Shown: piece after piece, positions 43,941 to 53,098 of the stretch
Position numbering within the stretch: position 1 is the stretch's first letter
Layout: the number at the start of each line of letters is the position of its first letter
Assembly (NCBI RefSeq): GCF_022179125.1
Contig: NZ_BPQG01000052.1
Span: forward strand, 1-64,000
DNA from: Methylobacterium cerastii
Lineage (GTDB): Bacteria; Pseudomonadota; Alphaproteobacteria; Rhizobiales; Beijerinckiaceae
Direction: 5' to 3'
DNA length: 64,000 nt
Notes under the pieces: model-generated
The model's input: only the letters and a program-made list of their open reading frames with translations
What the model was told of the DNA's origin: nothing
Databases searched by the model: none
Made by a program: the position numbers and the translations under genes

Positions 43941-44343
43941 TGATACCCGCGACTTCCTCGACCGGGAGTTTCCGCAGATGCAGGCGGGCGGTCGCGCCTT
44001 CCACCTGGAGGCCGTCGGACCGCTGACCGCGCGGATGCGGCTCGATGGAGACGACCGCTTCCTGCGCCCGGGCGGCACGCTGTCCGGCCCTGCGATGATG
44101 GCGCTGGCGGACTACGCGCTCTACGCGGCGATCCTCGCCCAGATCGGCCCGGTGGCGCTCGCGGTGACGACGAGCCTCACCTTCAACTTCCTCAGGAAGC
44201 CCGCAGGGCTGGTACTGGTCGCCGACGTCGCGCTGCTGAAGCTCGGCCGGCGCCTCGCCGTCGGCGAGGTGCGGATCACGGCGCCCGGCTCGGACGACCT
44301 CGTGGCGCAGGCGAACGGGACGTATTCGATCCCGCCGCGGTGA
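43921..44343 (+). CDS. PaaI-family hotdog thioesterase
   Basis: Encodes 140 residues from ATG 43921 (ATG 43930 possible). A hotdog-fold acyl-CoA thioesterase: RPGGTLSGPAMMALADYALY is the catalytic helix region and LAVTTSLTFNFLRKPAG the family strand. Substrate unknown. Its start lies in a tandem duplication. Confidence 0.85.
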   Translation: MTAMTLTDTRDFLDREFPQMQAGGRAFHLEAVGPLTARMRLDGDDRFLRPGGTLSGPAMMALADYALYAAILAQIGPVALAVTTSLTFNFLRKPAGLVLVADVALLKLGRRLAVGEVRITAPGSDDLVAQANGTYSIPPR

Positions 44344-44348
44344 GGGAC

Positions 44349-44447
44349 CTACCGATCGGCGTAGCGGGACCAGAGCGTGACGCCGAAGCCGACGGCGACC
44401 GCCATCAGCGGCGCCACGACGAAGGCGACGATCTGAATATCGGTCAT
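44349..44447 (-). CDS. 32-residue single-span membrane peptide, last gene of the riboflavin operon
   Basis: Too short for normal calling, but its ATG overlaps the stop of the previous gene as ATGA (44447-44444). The sequence is one hydrophobic helix (IVAFVVAPLMAVAVGFGVTL) with a short charged end (WSRYADR). It resembles small membrane subunits that stabilise a partner. Partner unknown, presumably the 77-residue protein encoded just before it. Confidence 0.55.
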   Translation of the reverse strand: MTDIQIVAFVVAPLMAVAVGFGVTLWSRYADR

Positions 44448-44677
44448 AATTTCAGCCTTGCGAGAACGACGCGCGCACAGGTGTAAAGCGCGACGCTCGC
44501 CAGAAGAAAGTTCGCGATGCCGACTGCCAGAGTCAACGCCGACAGGCTCGTCTGCGCCGAAACGCCGAAGACGGTGGCGGCGAGCGGCGCGATGACGCCC
44601 GCGGTGAACGGGCCGCCCGCGGCGGTGTTCAGGTAGGACGCGGACGGCGTGATCCGCTCGTTCGAGACGAGGCTCAT
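44444..44677 (-). CDS. 77-residue two-span membrane protein in the riboflavin operon
   Basis: Starts at ATG 44677 in an ATGA overlap with ribE. It has a polar N-terminus (SLVSNERITPSASYLNTAAG) and two hydrophobic helices (FTAGVIAPLAATVFGVSA, LTLAVGIANFLLASVALYTC). No family recognised. Coupled translation with ribE and with the 32-residue peptide suggests a conserved small-protein pair riding on this operon. Confidence 0.65.
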   Translation of the reverse strand: MSLVSNERITPSASYLNTAAGGPFTAGVIAPLAATVFGVSAQTSLSALTLAVGIANFLLASVALYTCARVVLARLKL

Positions 44678-45303
44678 GCCGCTCTTCCGCGCCCCTCCGA
44701 GAGCCGCGCGGCGTAGCGGGCGATCAGGTCGACCTCGAGGTTCAAGTGGTCGCCCGCCCGGCGCTCGCCCCAGGTGGTCACCTCCAGCGTGTGCGGGATC
44801 AGCAGGACCGAGAAGGTGTCGCCCTCGACCGCGTTGACGGTCAGCGACGTGCCGTCGAGGCAGACCGAGCCCTTCTTGGCGATGAAGTGGGCGATGTCGG
44901 CCGGCGCCCGCAGGGTGAAGCGTTCGCTCGCGCCCCAGGCGCCGGCGGTGACGGTCTCGCGCTCGAGGATCTCGGCGACGCCGTCGACGTGGCCGGTGAC
45001 GAGATGGCCGCCGAGCTCGTCGCCGATCTTGAGGGACCGTTCCAGGTTGATCCGGGTGCCGGCCTCCCAGGCGCCGACCGTGGTCAACGCCAGCGTCTCG
45101 GCGGCGGCGTCCACCGCAAAGACGCAGCCGCCGTCGGAGGGTTCGATCGACACCGCGGTGAGGCAGGGGCCGGAGCAGGCGATCGAGGCGCCGAGCGCGA
45201 TCGAAGCCGCGTCGTAGGCGGCGCGGATGGTGAGGCGGCGCATGCGCGCGTCGCCCGAGACCGAGAGGACCGTGCCGACGTCGCTGACGAGACCGGTGAA
45301 CAT
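44674..45303 (-). CDS. ribE: Riboflavin synthase alpha subunit
   Basis: Encodes 209 residues. It dismutates two molecules of 6,7-dimethyl-8-ribityllumazine to riboflavin. The two tandem lumazine-binding barrels are clear: MFTGLVSDVGTV with CLTAV, then GHLVTGHVDGVAEI with GSVCLDGTSLTVNAVEGDTF. Lies three bases after ribD, in the order ribD-ribE. Confidence 0.95.
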   Translation of the reverse strand: MFTGLVSDVGTVLSVSGDARMRRLTIRAAYDAASIALGASIACSGPCLTAVSIEPSDGGCVFAVDAAAETLALTTVGAWEAGTRINLERSLKIGDELGGHLVTGHVDGVAEILERETVTAGAWGASERFTLRAPADIAHFIAKKGSVCLDGTSLTVNAVEGDTFSVLLIPHTLEVTTWGERRAGDHLNLEVDLIARYAARLSEGRGRAA

Positions 45304-45306
45304 CGC

Positions 45307-46422
45307 TTAAGCCTCGTTGCGTTCGTAGGTCGTCGCCCGGTCTGCCCCCAGGTCGAGGGACTCGGCGATCCGGAACCGTTCGCCGTCCAGCATCGCCCCG
45401 AGATGCGGGCCGACCGCCGGCAGGCCGCCCTGCGGCCCGCAGGTGCCGGGACCGGTGATGAGGGTGCAGGTATCCACGAGATCGGCTTCGGCCAGCGCGT
45501 CGGCAAGGTGGGGGCCGCCCTCGCTGCAGAGCCGCGTCAATCCGCGCTCGCCGAGCATCGCGAGCGCCGCGTGCAGGTCGACCCGCCCGCGCTCGTCCGC
45601 CGGCACGCGCACCACCTCGACGCCGAGCGATTCGAGCATCCGCTTGGCATGGGCCGGGGCGCCGCGCGTCGTCACGACCAGCGTCGGCACGTCGTGGGCG
45701 CTGCGCACGAGCACGCTCGACGACGACAGCCGCAGCTGCGAATCGAGCACCACCCGCAGCGGCGAGCGGGGGGCGAGCCCGGGTAGGCGCACGGTGAGCG
45801 AGGGGTCGTCGGCGCGGGCGGTGCCGATGCCGACCAGGATCGCGTCGGCATGCGCCCGCCACAGGTGCACCGCCCCGTCGGCGATCGCGCCGGTGATGCG
45901 CAGCCGCTCCGTGTCGGAGGCGGCGGCGAACCCGTCCTGCGTGCGCGCGAGCTTGAGGTGGAGATGCGGCCGTCCGAGGGTCACGCGCGTCACGTGCCCG
46001 GCATGGTCGCGGCGGGCTTGGCTCCGAAGCAGCCCGGTCTCGACCGGGATGCCAGCGTCGCGCAAGAGCGCGTGGCCGCGGCCCGAGACCCGCGCGTCCG
46101 GGTCCTCCATCGCGCTGACCACCCGCGCGATGCCAGCCGTGACGATCGCGTCGGTGCAGGGCGGGGTGCGGCCATGATGCGAGCAGGGTTCCAGCGTCAC
46201 GTAGAGCGTCGCGCCGCGGGCGGCCTCGCCGGCATCCGCCAGGGCCAGCGGCTCGCCGTGCGGCCGGCCGCCCGGGGCGGTGACGCCCTGGCCGACGATC
46301 CGCTCGGCGCCCGGCTCGCCCGCGACCACCACGGCGCCGACCGAGGGGTTCGGCCAGGTCCGCCCGAGGTTGCGCCGCCCGAGCGCCAGGGCGAGGCGCA
46401 TGAAGCGCACGTCGGGGATCAC
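45307..46422 (-). CDS. ribD: Bifunctional riboflavin deaminase/reductase
   Basis: Encodes 371 residues from GTG 46422, which overlaps the nrdR stop (GTGA). The N-terminal deaminase has [14 protein letters not shown] for zinc; the other zinc/proton-shuttle motif is PHGE rather than the usual PHAE. The C-terminal reductase starts near [15 protein letters not shown] and includes [13 protein letters not shown]. It performs two steps of riboflavin synthesis. Confidence 0.94.
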   Translation of the reverse strand: MIPDVRFMRLALALGRRNLGRTWPNPSVGAVVVAGEPGAERIVGQGVTAPGGRPHGEPLALADAGEAARGATLYVTLEPCSHHGRTPPCTDAIVTAGIARVVSAMEDPDARVSGRGHALLRDAGIPVETGLLRSQARRDHAGHVTRVTLGRPHLHLKLARTQDGFAAASDTERLRITGAIADGAVHLWRAHADAILVGIGTARADDPSLTVRLPGLAPRSPLRVVLDSQLRLSSSSVLVRSAHDVPTLVVTTRGAPAHAKRMLESLGVEVVRVPADERGRVDLHAALAMLGERGLTRLCSEGGPHLADALAEADLVDTCTLITGPGTCGPQGGLPAVGPHLGAMLDGERFRIAESLDLGADRATTYERNEA

Positions 46423-46931
46423 GACCGGGACCGCGCCGGGCGCGGCTTGCCCGCCACGACGCCCTCGGGCGGGGCGACCCCGGCCTCTGCGAGCGTTCCG
46501 AGCAGGTCCTCGAAGTCCTTGGCCTCGCGGAAGTTCTTGTAGACGGAGGCGAAGCGCACGTAGGCGACGTCGTCGAGGCCCTTCAGGCCCTCCATCACCA
46601 GCTCCCCGATCGCCTCCGAGGTGATCTCGGCCTCGCCGCCGCTCTCGAGCTGGCGAGTGATGCCGCTGACTAGCCGCTCGATCCGCTCGGGGTCGACCGC
46701 GCGCTTGCGCAGGGCGACGCCGATCGAGCGCTGGAGCTTGTCCCGCTCGAAGGGGACGCGCTTGCCCGAGCGCTTGAGCACCACGAGCTCGCGCAGCTGC
46801 ACCCGCTCGAAGGTGGTGAACCGGCCGGCGCAATCCGGGCAGACCCGGCGGCGGCGGATCGCGGCCCCGTCCTCGCTCGGCCGCGAATCCTTCACCTGCG
46901 TCTCGGAGCCGCCGCAATAGGGACACCGCAT
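46419..46931 (-). CDS. nrdR: Transcriptional repressor NrdR
   Basis: Encodes 170 residues from ATG 46931. The N-terminal zinc ribbon (CPYCGG and CPDC) precedes an ATP-cone ([20 protein letters not shown]). NrdR senses ATP/dATP and represses ribonucleotide reductase genes. The nrdR-ribD order, often downstream of glyA as here, is widespread in bacteria. Confidence 0.95.
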   Translation of the reverse strand: MRCPYCGGSETQVKDSRPSEDGAAIRRRRVCPDCAGRFTTFERVQLRELVVLKRSGKRVPFERDKLQRSIGVALRKRAVDPERIERLVSGITRQLESGGEAEITSEAIGELVMEGLKGLDDVAYVRFASVYKNFREAKDFEDLLGTLAEAGVAPPEGVVAGKPRPARSRS

Positions 46932-46984
46932 CGGGCGGACCTTTTCATCGAGCCGGAAAGACGGCTGCCTCTCGCGAAACGAAA

Positions 46985-47015
46985 ACGGCCGCGGATCGTG
47001 GCGATCCGCGGCCGT
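46985..47015 (-). terminator. Rho-independent terminator of glyA
   Basis: A perfect 14-base stem (46985-46998 with 47002-47015) and 3-base loop, followed on the minus strand by TTTTCGTTTCG. It lies between the glyA stop and nrdR. Confidence 0.85.
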
Positions 47016-47066
47016 CTCTATCGTGTTGCGGTGCACGCCGGAAGTGAGGTGCCGGCGGCGTTCCGG

Positions 47067-48371
47067 TCAGCCGTAGATCGGGAACCGGTCGGTGAGCGCG
47101 TGGACGCGGGTCTTGACCGAGGCCTCGACCTCCGGATCCCCCGTCTCGCCCTTGGCCGCCAGGCCGTCGAGCACTTCGACGATGAAGCCGCCGATCTGCT
47201 TGAACTCGGCGACGCCGAAGCCGCGCGAGGTGCCGGCCGGGGTGCCGAGGCGGATGCCCGACGTGATCGTCGGCTTCTGCGTGTCGAAGGGCACGCCGTT
47301 CTTGTTGCAGGTGATGTCGGCCCGCGACAGCGCGGCTTCCGCCGCCTTGCCGGTGAGGCCCTTCCGCTGCAGGTCGACCAGCATCAGGTGGTTGTCGGTG
47401 CCGCCCGAGGTGATGTCGTAGCCGCCCGACATCAGCGTGTCGGCCAGCGCCTTGGCGTTCTCGATCACCTGGCGGGCGTAGATCTTGAACTCGGGCTTCA
47501 GGGCCTCGCCGAAGGCGACCGCCTTGCCGGCGATGACGTGCATCAGCGGACCGCCCTGGATGCCGGGGAAGATCGCCGAGTTGAACTTCTTGGCCAGCGC
47601 CTCGTCGTTCGTCAGGATCATGCCGCCGCGCGGGCCGCGGAGCGTCTTGTGGGTCGTGGTGGTGGCGACGTGCGCGTGCGGGAACGGCGACGGGTGCACG
47701 CCGGCGGCGACGAGGCCGGCGAAGTGGGCCATGTCGACGAAGAAGTACGCGCCGACCGCGTCGGCGATCTCGCGGAACTTGGCGAAGTCCCAGTGGCGCG
47801 GATAACCCGAGCCGCCGGCGATGATCACCTTCGGCTTGTGCTCGTGGGCCAGCGCCTCGACCTGCTCCATGTCGATGCGCTGGTCGTCGCGGCGCACGGT
47901 GTAGGAGACAGGCTTGAACCACTTGCCCGACACGTTCGGCGGGGCGCCGTGGGTGAGGTGGCCGCCGGCGGCAAGGTCGAGCCCGAGGAAGGTGTCGCCG
48001 GGCTGCATCAGCGCCAGGAACACGCCCTGGTTCGCCTGCGAGCCGGAGTTCGGCTGCACGTTGGCGAAGCCGACGCCGAACAGGCGCTTGGCGCGCTCGA
48101 TGGCGAGGTTCTCGGCCACGTCCACGAACTGGCAGCCGCCGTAGTAGCGGCGGCCGGGATAGCCCTCCGCGTACTTGTTGGTCAGCACCGAGCCCTGCGC
48201 CTCGAGCACGGCGCGCGAGACGATGTTCTCGGAGGCGATCAGCTCGATCTCGTGCTGCTGGCGTCCGAGCTCCTGATCGACGGCCTTGGCGATCTCAGGG
48301 TCCGCGTCGCTCAGCGAGGCCGCGAAGAACGAATTCGAGAAATGCTTGTCGGCAGCGGTACCGGCGCTCAT
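47067..48371 (-). CDS. glyA: Serine hydroxymethyltransferase
   Basis: Encodes 434 residues, full length. It interconverts serine and glycine with tetrahydrofolate, and in methylotrophs feeds C1 units into the serine cycle. Motifs: [34 protein letters not shown], the PLP lysine in [14 protein letters not shown], and [12 protein letters not shown] promoter candidate and a strong terminator frame it. Confidence 0.96.
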   Translation of the reverse strand: MSAGTAADKHFSNSFFAASLSDADPEIAKAVDQELGRQQHEIELIASENIVSRAVLEAQGSVLTNKYAEGYPGRRYYGGCQFVDVAENLAIERAKRLFGVGFANVQPNSGSQANQGVFLALMQPGDTFLGLDLAAGGHLTHGAPPNVSGKWFKPVSYTVRRDDQRIDMEQVEALAHEHKPKVIIAGGSGYPRHWDFAKFREIADAVGAYFFVDMAHFAGLVAAGVHPSPFPHAHVATTTTHKTLRGPRGGMILTNDEALAKKFNSAIFPGIQGGPLMHVIAGKAVAFGEALKPEFKIYARQVIENAKALADTLMSGGYDITSGGTDNHLMLVDLQRKGLTGKAAEAALSRADITCNKNGVPFDTQKPTITSGIRLGTPAGTSRGFGVAEFKQIGGFIVEVLDGLAAKGETGDPEVEASVKTRVHALTDRFPIYG

Positions 48372-48452
48372 GGATGGCCTCTGTTCTTGTATGCGGGCGA
48401 AATCGGCGCGCTCGTCCCGTCGGCGTGCACGGACGAGCCTTCGTAGCCGTCT

Positions 48453-48481
48453 TCTTTACACACGTGCACGAGACCCGCCAA
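48453..48481 (-). promoter_or_regulatory. glyA: Candidate glyA promoter
   Basis: TTGGCG (48481-48476) and TAAAGA (48458-48453) on the minus strand with 17-base spacing, about 80 bases before the glyA start. By eye only. Confidence 0.4.
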
Positions 48482-48721
48482 CACAGGCCTTTTTGCCGCG
48501 GGGGGCAAGAAAAGTTGAGGTCGGACCGGCCGCGGCACCGGTTGCGCGTCGGAACCATTGCCGGGGGATCGGGCAGCCCTCCAGAAGGTCTGAAGCATAG
48601 GAATATTGACGATAATAGGACTTTATGCCATGGCCTCTCTTGCGAGGGAGCGCTGCAATGAGCGAGCAACGAGACTGGCATCGGCTCAAGCACAGGGTCG
48701 CAGAGACCGAAGCGGATCGCG

Positions 48722-49309
48722 ATGCTGACTGCGCTCAGCCATTCCCTCAAAGCCGGCTTTCGACAGGATCAGCCTCGCGGCCCAGACGGGTGCTGGATCG
48801 GCGGCGCCGGCCAGATCGTATGCACGCGAATAGATAAAACGGGGAATGCAAGGATCGACGCGAAAACCGAGCTTCTCGTCGACGTCGTCAAGGAGGCCGT
48901 CTCGATCGGTGGTGAAGGCAGTGGCGCGGCCTACGGTGTTCAAGTGCACACGACGACGGCAGCAATGCTTCGTGATCTCGATATTCCAGGCATCGGTCGA
49001 CATGGAATTGAGCAAAGCTTCAGTCTTGGAGATACCGTCCGATACGGTTTGGATGGTGGCGTCCGCACCGATGTCGTTCTACGCGATGGTAGAACCGAAT
49101 CTTCGCCGATCCTGGCAGTATGGGACTTCAAGACAGGAGGTGCTCTCCTGACGCCGTCTCGAATTCGAGATCTTCGCAGTAGCCTGGGAATTGGCCTGGA
49201 TGTGCCAATCATCGAAATTCATATCAGTCACGGCATATCCGTAAAGCATGCCTCGGTATTGTTTTCAAAATTCGTCGCGGCAATAATCGTAAAAACTCAG
49301 GAATATTGA
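48722..49309 (+). CDS. Candidate PD-(D/E)XK nuclease toxin domain
   Basis: Encodes 195 residues from ATG 48722. The motif RTDVVLRDG followed by AVWDFKTGGALLTPSRIRDL fits the D...(D/E)xK active-site spacing of PD-(D/E)XK nucleases, and I recall near-identical DFKTGGA..TPxRI segments at the C-termini of polymorphic toxins. The early GPDGCWIGG is also toxin-like. No secretion domain is attached. A frame opening at ATG 48658 with a better ribosome-binding site (GAGGGAG) runs to 48837 in another phase, so the true N-terminus may be frameshifted or lost. Composition is less GC-rich than its neighbours. An adjacent gene is the likely immunity partner. Confidence 0.55.
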   Translation: MLTALSHSLKAGFRQDQPRGPDGCWIGGAGQIVCTRIDKTGNARIDAKTELLVDVVKEAVSIGGEGSGAAYGVQVHTTTAAMLRDLDIPGIGRHGIEQSFSLGDTVRYGLDGGVRTDVVLRDGRTESSPILAVWDFKTGGALLTPSRIRDLRSSLGIGLDVPIIEIHISHGISVKHASVLFSKFVAAIIVKTQEY

Positions 49310-49311
49310 TC

Positions 49312-49761
49312 ATGACGATGGAAGCTTACGCATTTTGTGCGCGTCCGATCGGCTCGATCGAAGAATGGCAGGCATCGATCGATGCCCTCGGGTTCGATCT
49401 GAAATTGAAACCGGCTCGGGATCTCGCATATCATCGAGGACACCTTCCGGCGCTCTGGCGTGGCCGGGAGGCCGGGTTCGAGTTCGGCGCTTGCGCATTC
49501 ACAGAATTGGCGGAGACCTATGAAGACATCGATCTCGGTGGGCCGTGGCCTTACACCTACGCCTTCAATTTCGCGACCCTGCCGGGCTGCGCCGGCACTT
49601 GGTTGGCACTGGCCGCCTGCCTGGCGCTGACCGATGGCATAGCCTTAGACCCACAAGAGGGAAAAATTCTTCGTGCCAGAGAATCCGTGCGCTATGCGCA
49701 GGATACCGAAAACGGGGTCGATCAGATCGAATCAGGGCAGGTTGGTCGCACGACATCCTGA
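49312..49761 (+). CDS. Candidate immunity protein
   Basis: Encodes 149 residues from ATG 49312, two bases after the toxin-like stop. Sequence: a helical N-terminus (IGSIEEWQASIDALGFDLKL), a GREAGFEFGACAF strand, acidic patches (ELAETYEDIDLG) and a hydrophobic alanine-rich helix (GTWLALAACLALTDG). Acidic, single-domain and directly behind a nuclease-like toxin, as immunity proteins are. No family name can be given from memory; function is inferred from context. Confidence 0.5.
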   Translation: MTMEAYAFCARPIGSIEEWQASIDALGFDLKLKPARDLAYHRGHLPALWRGREAGFEFGACAFTELAETYEDIDLGGPWPYTYAFNFATLPGCAGTWLALAACLALTDGIALDPQEGKILRARESVRYAQDTENGVDQIESGQVGRTTS

Positions 49762-49821
49762 GTGCCGAATGTCCAAGGTGCTGACGATATGGGCGGCATC
49801 GAACGACCTGTCCGCCGGACT

Positions 49822-50133
49822 TCACGCCGATAAGTTGATCTCCACCAGCACGGTCTCGGTCGTGAACTCTGCCGCGTGCCACGCCTCCGGGGGGAAGTGG
49901 AACACGCTGCCGGGGCCGAATGCCGCACGGCCCTGCTCGGTCTCCAGGGTGCCGGAGCCGGAGAGCACCTGCACGAACTGCTCGTGGGCGTGGCTGTGCC
50001 GCGGGGCCGAGGTGCCGGCGGGGACGACGATCCGCACCAGGCTGGCGCCCGCGCCCGGGATCGTGCGCTTGGCGACGCCGTTGGCGGCGACGCTCGCGTC
50101 GCATTCGTCCCAGGTGATCAGGTGGGCGGTCAT
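49822..50133 (-). CDS. Cupin-domain protein
   Basis: Encodes 103 residues, a single cupin barrel. The metal-binding pattern is visible: APRHSHAHEQFVQVLSGSGT (His-x-His...Glu) and, later, HFPPEAWHAAEF. Probably binds a metal and a small molecule; enzymatic or sensory role unknown. Confidence 0.88.
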   Translation of the reverse strand: MTAHLITWDECDASVAANGVAKRTIPGAGASLVRIVVPAGTSAPRHSHAHEQFVQVLSGSGTLETEQGRAAFGPGSVFHFPPEAWHAAEFTTETVLVEINLSA

Positions 50134-50195
50134 GGCGGCTCCGTTGCTGGCGTCACGATGCCGCCGAGCCCGCGGCCCATCAAGTCACGAACCGG

Positions 50196-51398
50196 TCACG
50201 GCCAGACCTTGATCGCCACCGGCCGCCGCAGCAGGTCGCGGTCCGAGGTGATGGTGCAGCCCTCGGTCTTCAGCGTGACGTAGGTGAGGATCGCGGTGTC
50301 GCCGACGTCGTCGAAGTTGCGGCCCTCGGCGCGGGGGTCGAGGAGGGACGGGTAGGCGATCAGGCCGCCCGCCGCCGCGCAGGGGTCGTCGTAGAGCGTC
50401 GTCCCGGCGACGAGCAGCCGCGGCACGTCCCAGCTGAGCAGGTCGCGCGAGCTCGTCCAGTAGAAGCCGGATTCCGGAAAATTCGCGCCGGCCGGACCGT
50501 CGCCTTTCTTGGCCATGTCGCCTTTCTTGGCCATGAAGACCGCGACGAAGGCGCCCGTGCCGCGGTGGCGCACCACGGCGCCGACCGGCGTCGGGAACGG
50601 CGCCACCGGCTTGCAGGTCTCGGTCCCCTTCGCTGCGGCCTTCGTGCGGTACGGGTCCGGGAAGGCGGCGGTGAAGCCGGTGCCGGTCCAGGCGCGCCAA
50701 CTCGCCGGGTCGGCGGGCGTCGCGGTGCGGAACAGGCAGACGCCGGCCTCCTGGTCGCCGGGACGGTCCCAGCCGGTGGTCGAGACGAAGACATAGCGGA
50801 AGCGCCCGTCGGCGAACACGTTCGAGGGGTTGAAGAAGCCGCGGTGGCGCCCCTGGCCGACCTCCTGCCGGAACGGGGCCGCCATCGCCACCGCCGGCGG
50901 GGTCGTACGCAGGAAGCTGCGGCCGCCGTCCGTGGAGGCGGCGGCGGTGATCGTGTTGTACCAGCACGCCTCGTAGCCCTTGGCGGTGCAGCGCCCCGGG
51001 TGTTCGTTCGCCTGATACTCGTGGTGCACGAGCGCGGCGATCGCCGTGCCGTCCTCGGTCCAGGTGGCGGTGATCCAGGAGCGGTCGTCGTAGAGCGCCG
51101 GGTCGGCCTTCTCGCCCGAGTCGAGCACCACCTTGCAGTCGAGCTTGAGCCGGTCGAGGTCCGGCCCGCGCAAGGCCCGGTTGCGGTAGTGCATCCCGAA
51201 CAGGGCGACGGCGCCGGTGGCGTCCCGGAACGCGCGGGCCGAGGCGTCCGGCACGTCGGCGCCGTCGCAGGCGTCGCGCCCGGCCTTGAACACGATGGCC
51301 GGCGGACCGACCAGTGTCAGGCTCGACAGCGGTGGCTCGGCCGCCGCCTGCGCGAGCGCCGGCAGCGACAGGACGGCGAGCACGAGGCGGAGGCGCAT
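50196..51398 (-). CDS. Secreted protein of unknown function, beta-propeller-like
   Basis: Encodes 400 residues from ATG 51398 with a clear signal peptide (LRLVLAVLSLPALAQAAAEP). The mature part has repeating features seen in sialidase/glycosidase-like propellers: TEDGTAIAALVHHEYQANEH, STDGGRSFLRTTPP, FNPSNVFADGRFRYVFVSTT and TSSRDLLSWDVPRL. It has several cysteines and one in-frame tandem duplication (AKKGDM repeated). No exact family assigned. Confidence 0.65.
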   Translation of the reverse strand: MRLRLVLAVLSLPALAQAAAEPPLSSLTLVGPPAIVFKAGRDACDGADVPDASARAFRDATGAVALFGMHYRNRALRGPDLDRLKLDCKVVLDSGEKADPALYDDRSWITATWTEDGTAIAALVHHEYQANEHPGRCTAKGYEACWYNTITAAASTDGGRSFLRTTPPAVAMAAPFRQEVGQGRHRGFFNPSNVFADGRFRYVFVSTTGWDRPGDQEAGVCLFRTATPADPASWRAWTGTGFTAAFPDPYRTKAAAKGTETCKPVAPFPTPVGAVVRHRGTGAFVAVFMAKKGDMAKKGDGPAGANFPESGFYWTSSRDLLSWDVPRLLVAGTTLYDDPCAAAGGLIAYPSLLDPRAEGRNFDDVGDTAILTYVTLKTEGCTITSDRDLLRRPVAIKVWP

Positions 51399-51563
51399 GC
51401 GGGTGACCGGTGGTTGCGCCCAGAGCGCGCGTGGACGACGTGCGCGGTTGAAGCAGACCCTGCGCGCCTGGACAAACCACCGGAGTTTCTGTTCAGAACC
51501 GTTACAGAATGGCTTCCCGCCGGTGCGGGGCGTCCGATCCTCCCCAGCCGAGTGTCCCCTTCC

Positions 51564-52169
51564 ATGTTGATCCTGATCCTCGGGCTGGTGCTGTTCCTCG
51601 GCACCCATGCCTTCTCGATGCTGCGCGCCAAGCGCTCGGAGGTCGTCGGCCAGGTCGGCGAGGGCAAGTACAAGCTCGGCTACATGCTCCTGTCCGTCCT
51701 CGGCCTGGTGCTGATCGGGGTCGGCTTCCACAATTACCGCGCCGCCGGCTACATCGCGGTCTGGGATCCGCCGGTCTGGACGCGCCACCTGTCCCTGGTC
51801 CTGGTGCTGCTCGCCTTCGTCGTGCTGGCCTCGGCCTACCTGCCGGGTCACATCCGGGCGAAGGCCAAGCACCCGATGCTGCTCGCGGTGAAGATCTGGG
51901 CGACCGCGCACCTGCTCGCCAACGGCGACCTCGGCTCGATCCTGCTGTTCGGCTCGTTCCTCGCCTGGGCGGTGGTCGCACGGATCAGCGCCAAGCGCCG
52001 GGCACTCACCGCGGGCCAGGTCGTCGCGCAGCACGGCGGCGCCGCGGCGCCTGCGGGCTGGCGCAACGACGCGATCGCGGTGGTCGTCGGCGTCGTCGCC
52101 TGGTTCGTGTTCGGCAAGTACCTCCACCCGCTGCTGATCGGCGTCTACGCCTGGCCGGGCCAAGCCTGA
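51564..52169 (+). CDS. NnrU-family membrane protein
   Basis: Encodes 201 residues from ATG 51564 with six hydrophobic helices. NnrU features: GLVLFLGTHAFSMLRAKR at the start, VKIWATAHLLANGDLGSILL in the middle, and a His-rich membrane context. The family was named from denitrifiers and is related to isoprenoid/haem-type membrane proteins; no nitrogen-oxide genes lie nearby, so the name is only a family label. Confidence 0.88.
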   Translation: MLILILGLVLFLGTHAFSMLRAKRSEVVGQVGEGKYKLGYMLLSVLGLVLIGVGFHNYRAAGYIAVWDPPVWTRHLSLVLVLLAFVVLASAYLPGHIRAKAKHPMLLAVKIWATAHLLANGDLGSILLFGSFLAWAVVARISAKRRALTAGQVVAQHGGAAAPAGWRNDAIAVVVGVVAWFVFGKYLHPLLIGVYAWPGQA

Positions 52170-52263
52170 GGCCTGCCCGGTCGCCAAACCGGCGCCCGCG
52201 TGCTAGGCGCGGGCCGATCGAGACGCTTCAGGTCGTCCGGCTCACGCGCCGGACCGGGATACG

Positions 52264-52974
52264 ATGGCTGAGAACAACGAGTTCATCCGCGAGGTCAACG
52301 AGGACTATCGCCGGGACAAGGTCGCCGAGATCTGGCGCCGCTACAGCGGCGTGATCATCGCGGTGGCGATCCTGGTGGTGGCCGGCGTCGGCGGCTGGCG
52401 CTACTGGCAGACGGCCCAGCGCAACGCTGCCGAGGCCGCCTCGCAGCAATTCGACGAGGCCAACCGCCTCGCCCGCGACGGCAAGGTCGCGGAGGCCGAC
52501 AAGGCCTACGAGGTCCTCGGCACGCAGGGGCCGGCCGGCTACCGCCTGCTCGCCCGTTTCCGCTCGGCTGCCGAGACCGCCAAGCGCGACCCGGCCGCGG
52601 GCGCTGGCGCCTTCGACGCCATCTCCGGCGACACGGCGCTCGGCGACGGCCTGCGCGACCTGGCCCGGCTTCGTGCCGCGCTGATCCGCCTCGACCTGCC
52701 GGACCCGGCGCCGGCGCTGGCGAGCCTGCAGAGCCTGGCCGCCGGCTCGCCCTTCCGCTTCACGGCCCGCGAAATGCTGGGGCTCGCCGCCCTGAAGAAC
52801 GGGCAGTACGACGAGGCCGGGCGCTGGTTCGACCAGCTCAACATGGACCCCGAGACGCCGCAGAACCTGCGCCAGCGCATTGAGGTCTACGTCGCACTGG
52901 TGGCCGGCGGCCCGGTGACTGTGACACAGGCGAAGCCAGAGCCCGCCGCGCCCCCGCCGCCGATCACCCGCTGA
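52264..52974 (+). CDS. YfgM-like TPR membrane protein
   Basis: Encodes 236 residues. A short cytoplasmic N-terminus ([20 protein letters not shown]), one membrane helix ([20 protein letters not shown]) and TPR-like helices in the periplasm ([36 protein letters not shown]), ending in a Pro-rich tail. As with YfgM, the gene lies just upstream of der; YfgM is an ancillary factor of the Sec translocon in E. coli. Confidence 0.85.
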   Translation: MAENNEFIREVNEDYRRDKVAEIWRRYSGVIIAVAILVVAGVGGWRYWQTAQRNAAEAASQQFDEANRLARDGKVAEADKAYEVLGTQGPAGYRLLARFRSAAETAKRDPAAGAGAFDAISGDTALGDGLRDLARLRAALIRLDLPDPAPALASLQSLAAGSPFRFTAREMLGLAALKNGQYDEAGRWFDQLNMDPETPQNLRQRIEVYVALVAGGPVTVTQAKPEPAAPPPPITR

Positions 52975-52989
52975 TCGCCCAAGATGCTG

Positions 52990-53034
52990 GCCCAAAACCT
53001 CCGGTGCGACTGGCTCGCACCGGAGGTTTTGGGC
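52990..53034. terminator. 20-base perfect hairpin between yfgM-like and der
   Basis: Arms 52990-53009 and 53015-53034 are perfectly complementary around the loop CTGGC. There is no T tract, so it may act as a terminator, an attenuator or an mRNA processing/stability element. Confidence 0.7.
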
Positions 53035-53098
53035 ATTCTCCAGACTTTCGCCGCCGGGCCGGCCCGGCGGCTCGACCGATCATAGAACGGACCACCCC

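Noticed and set aside
48625-48837. 70-residue frame at the toxin-like gene as an independent gene
   Set aside because: It ends in arginine-rich shadow sequence over the nuclease-like frame; only its start region might belong to a frameshifted toxin N-terminus.
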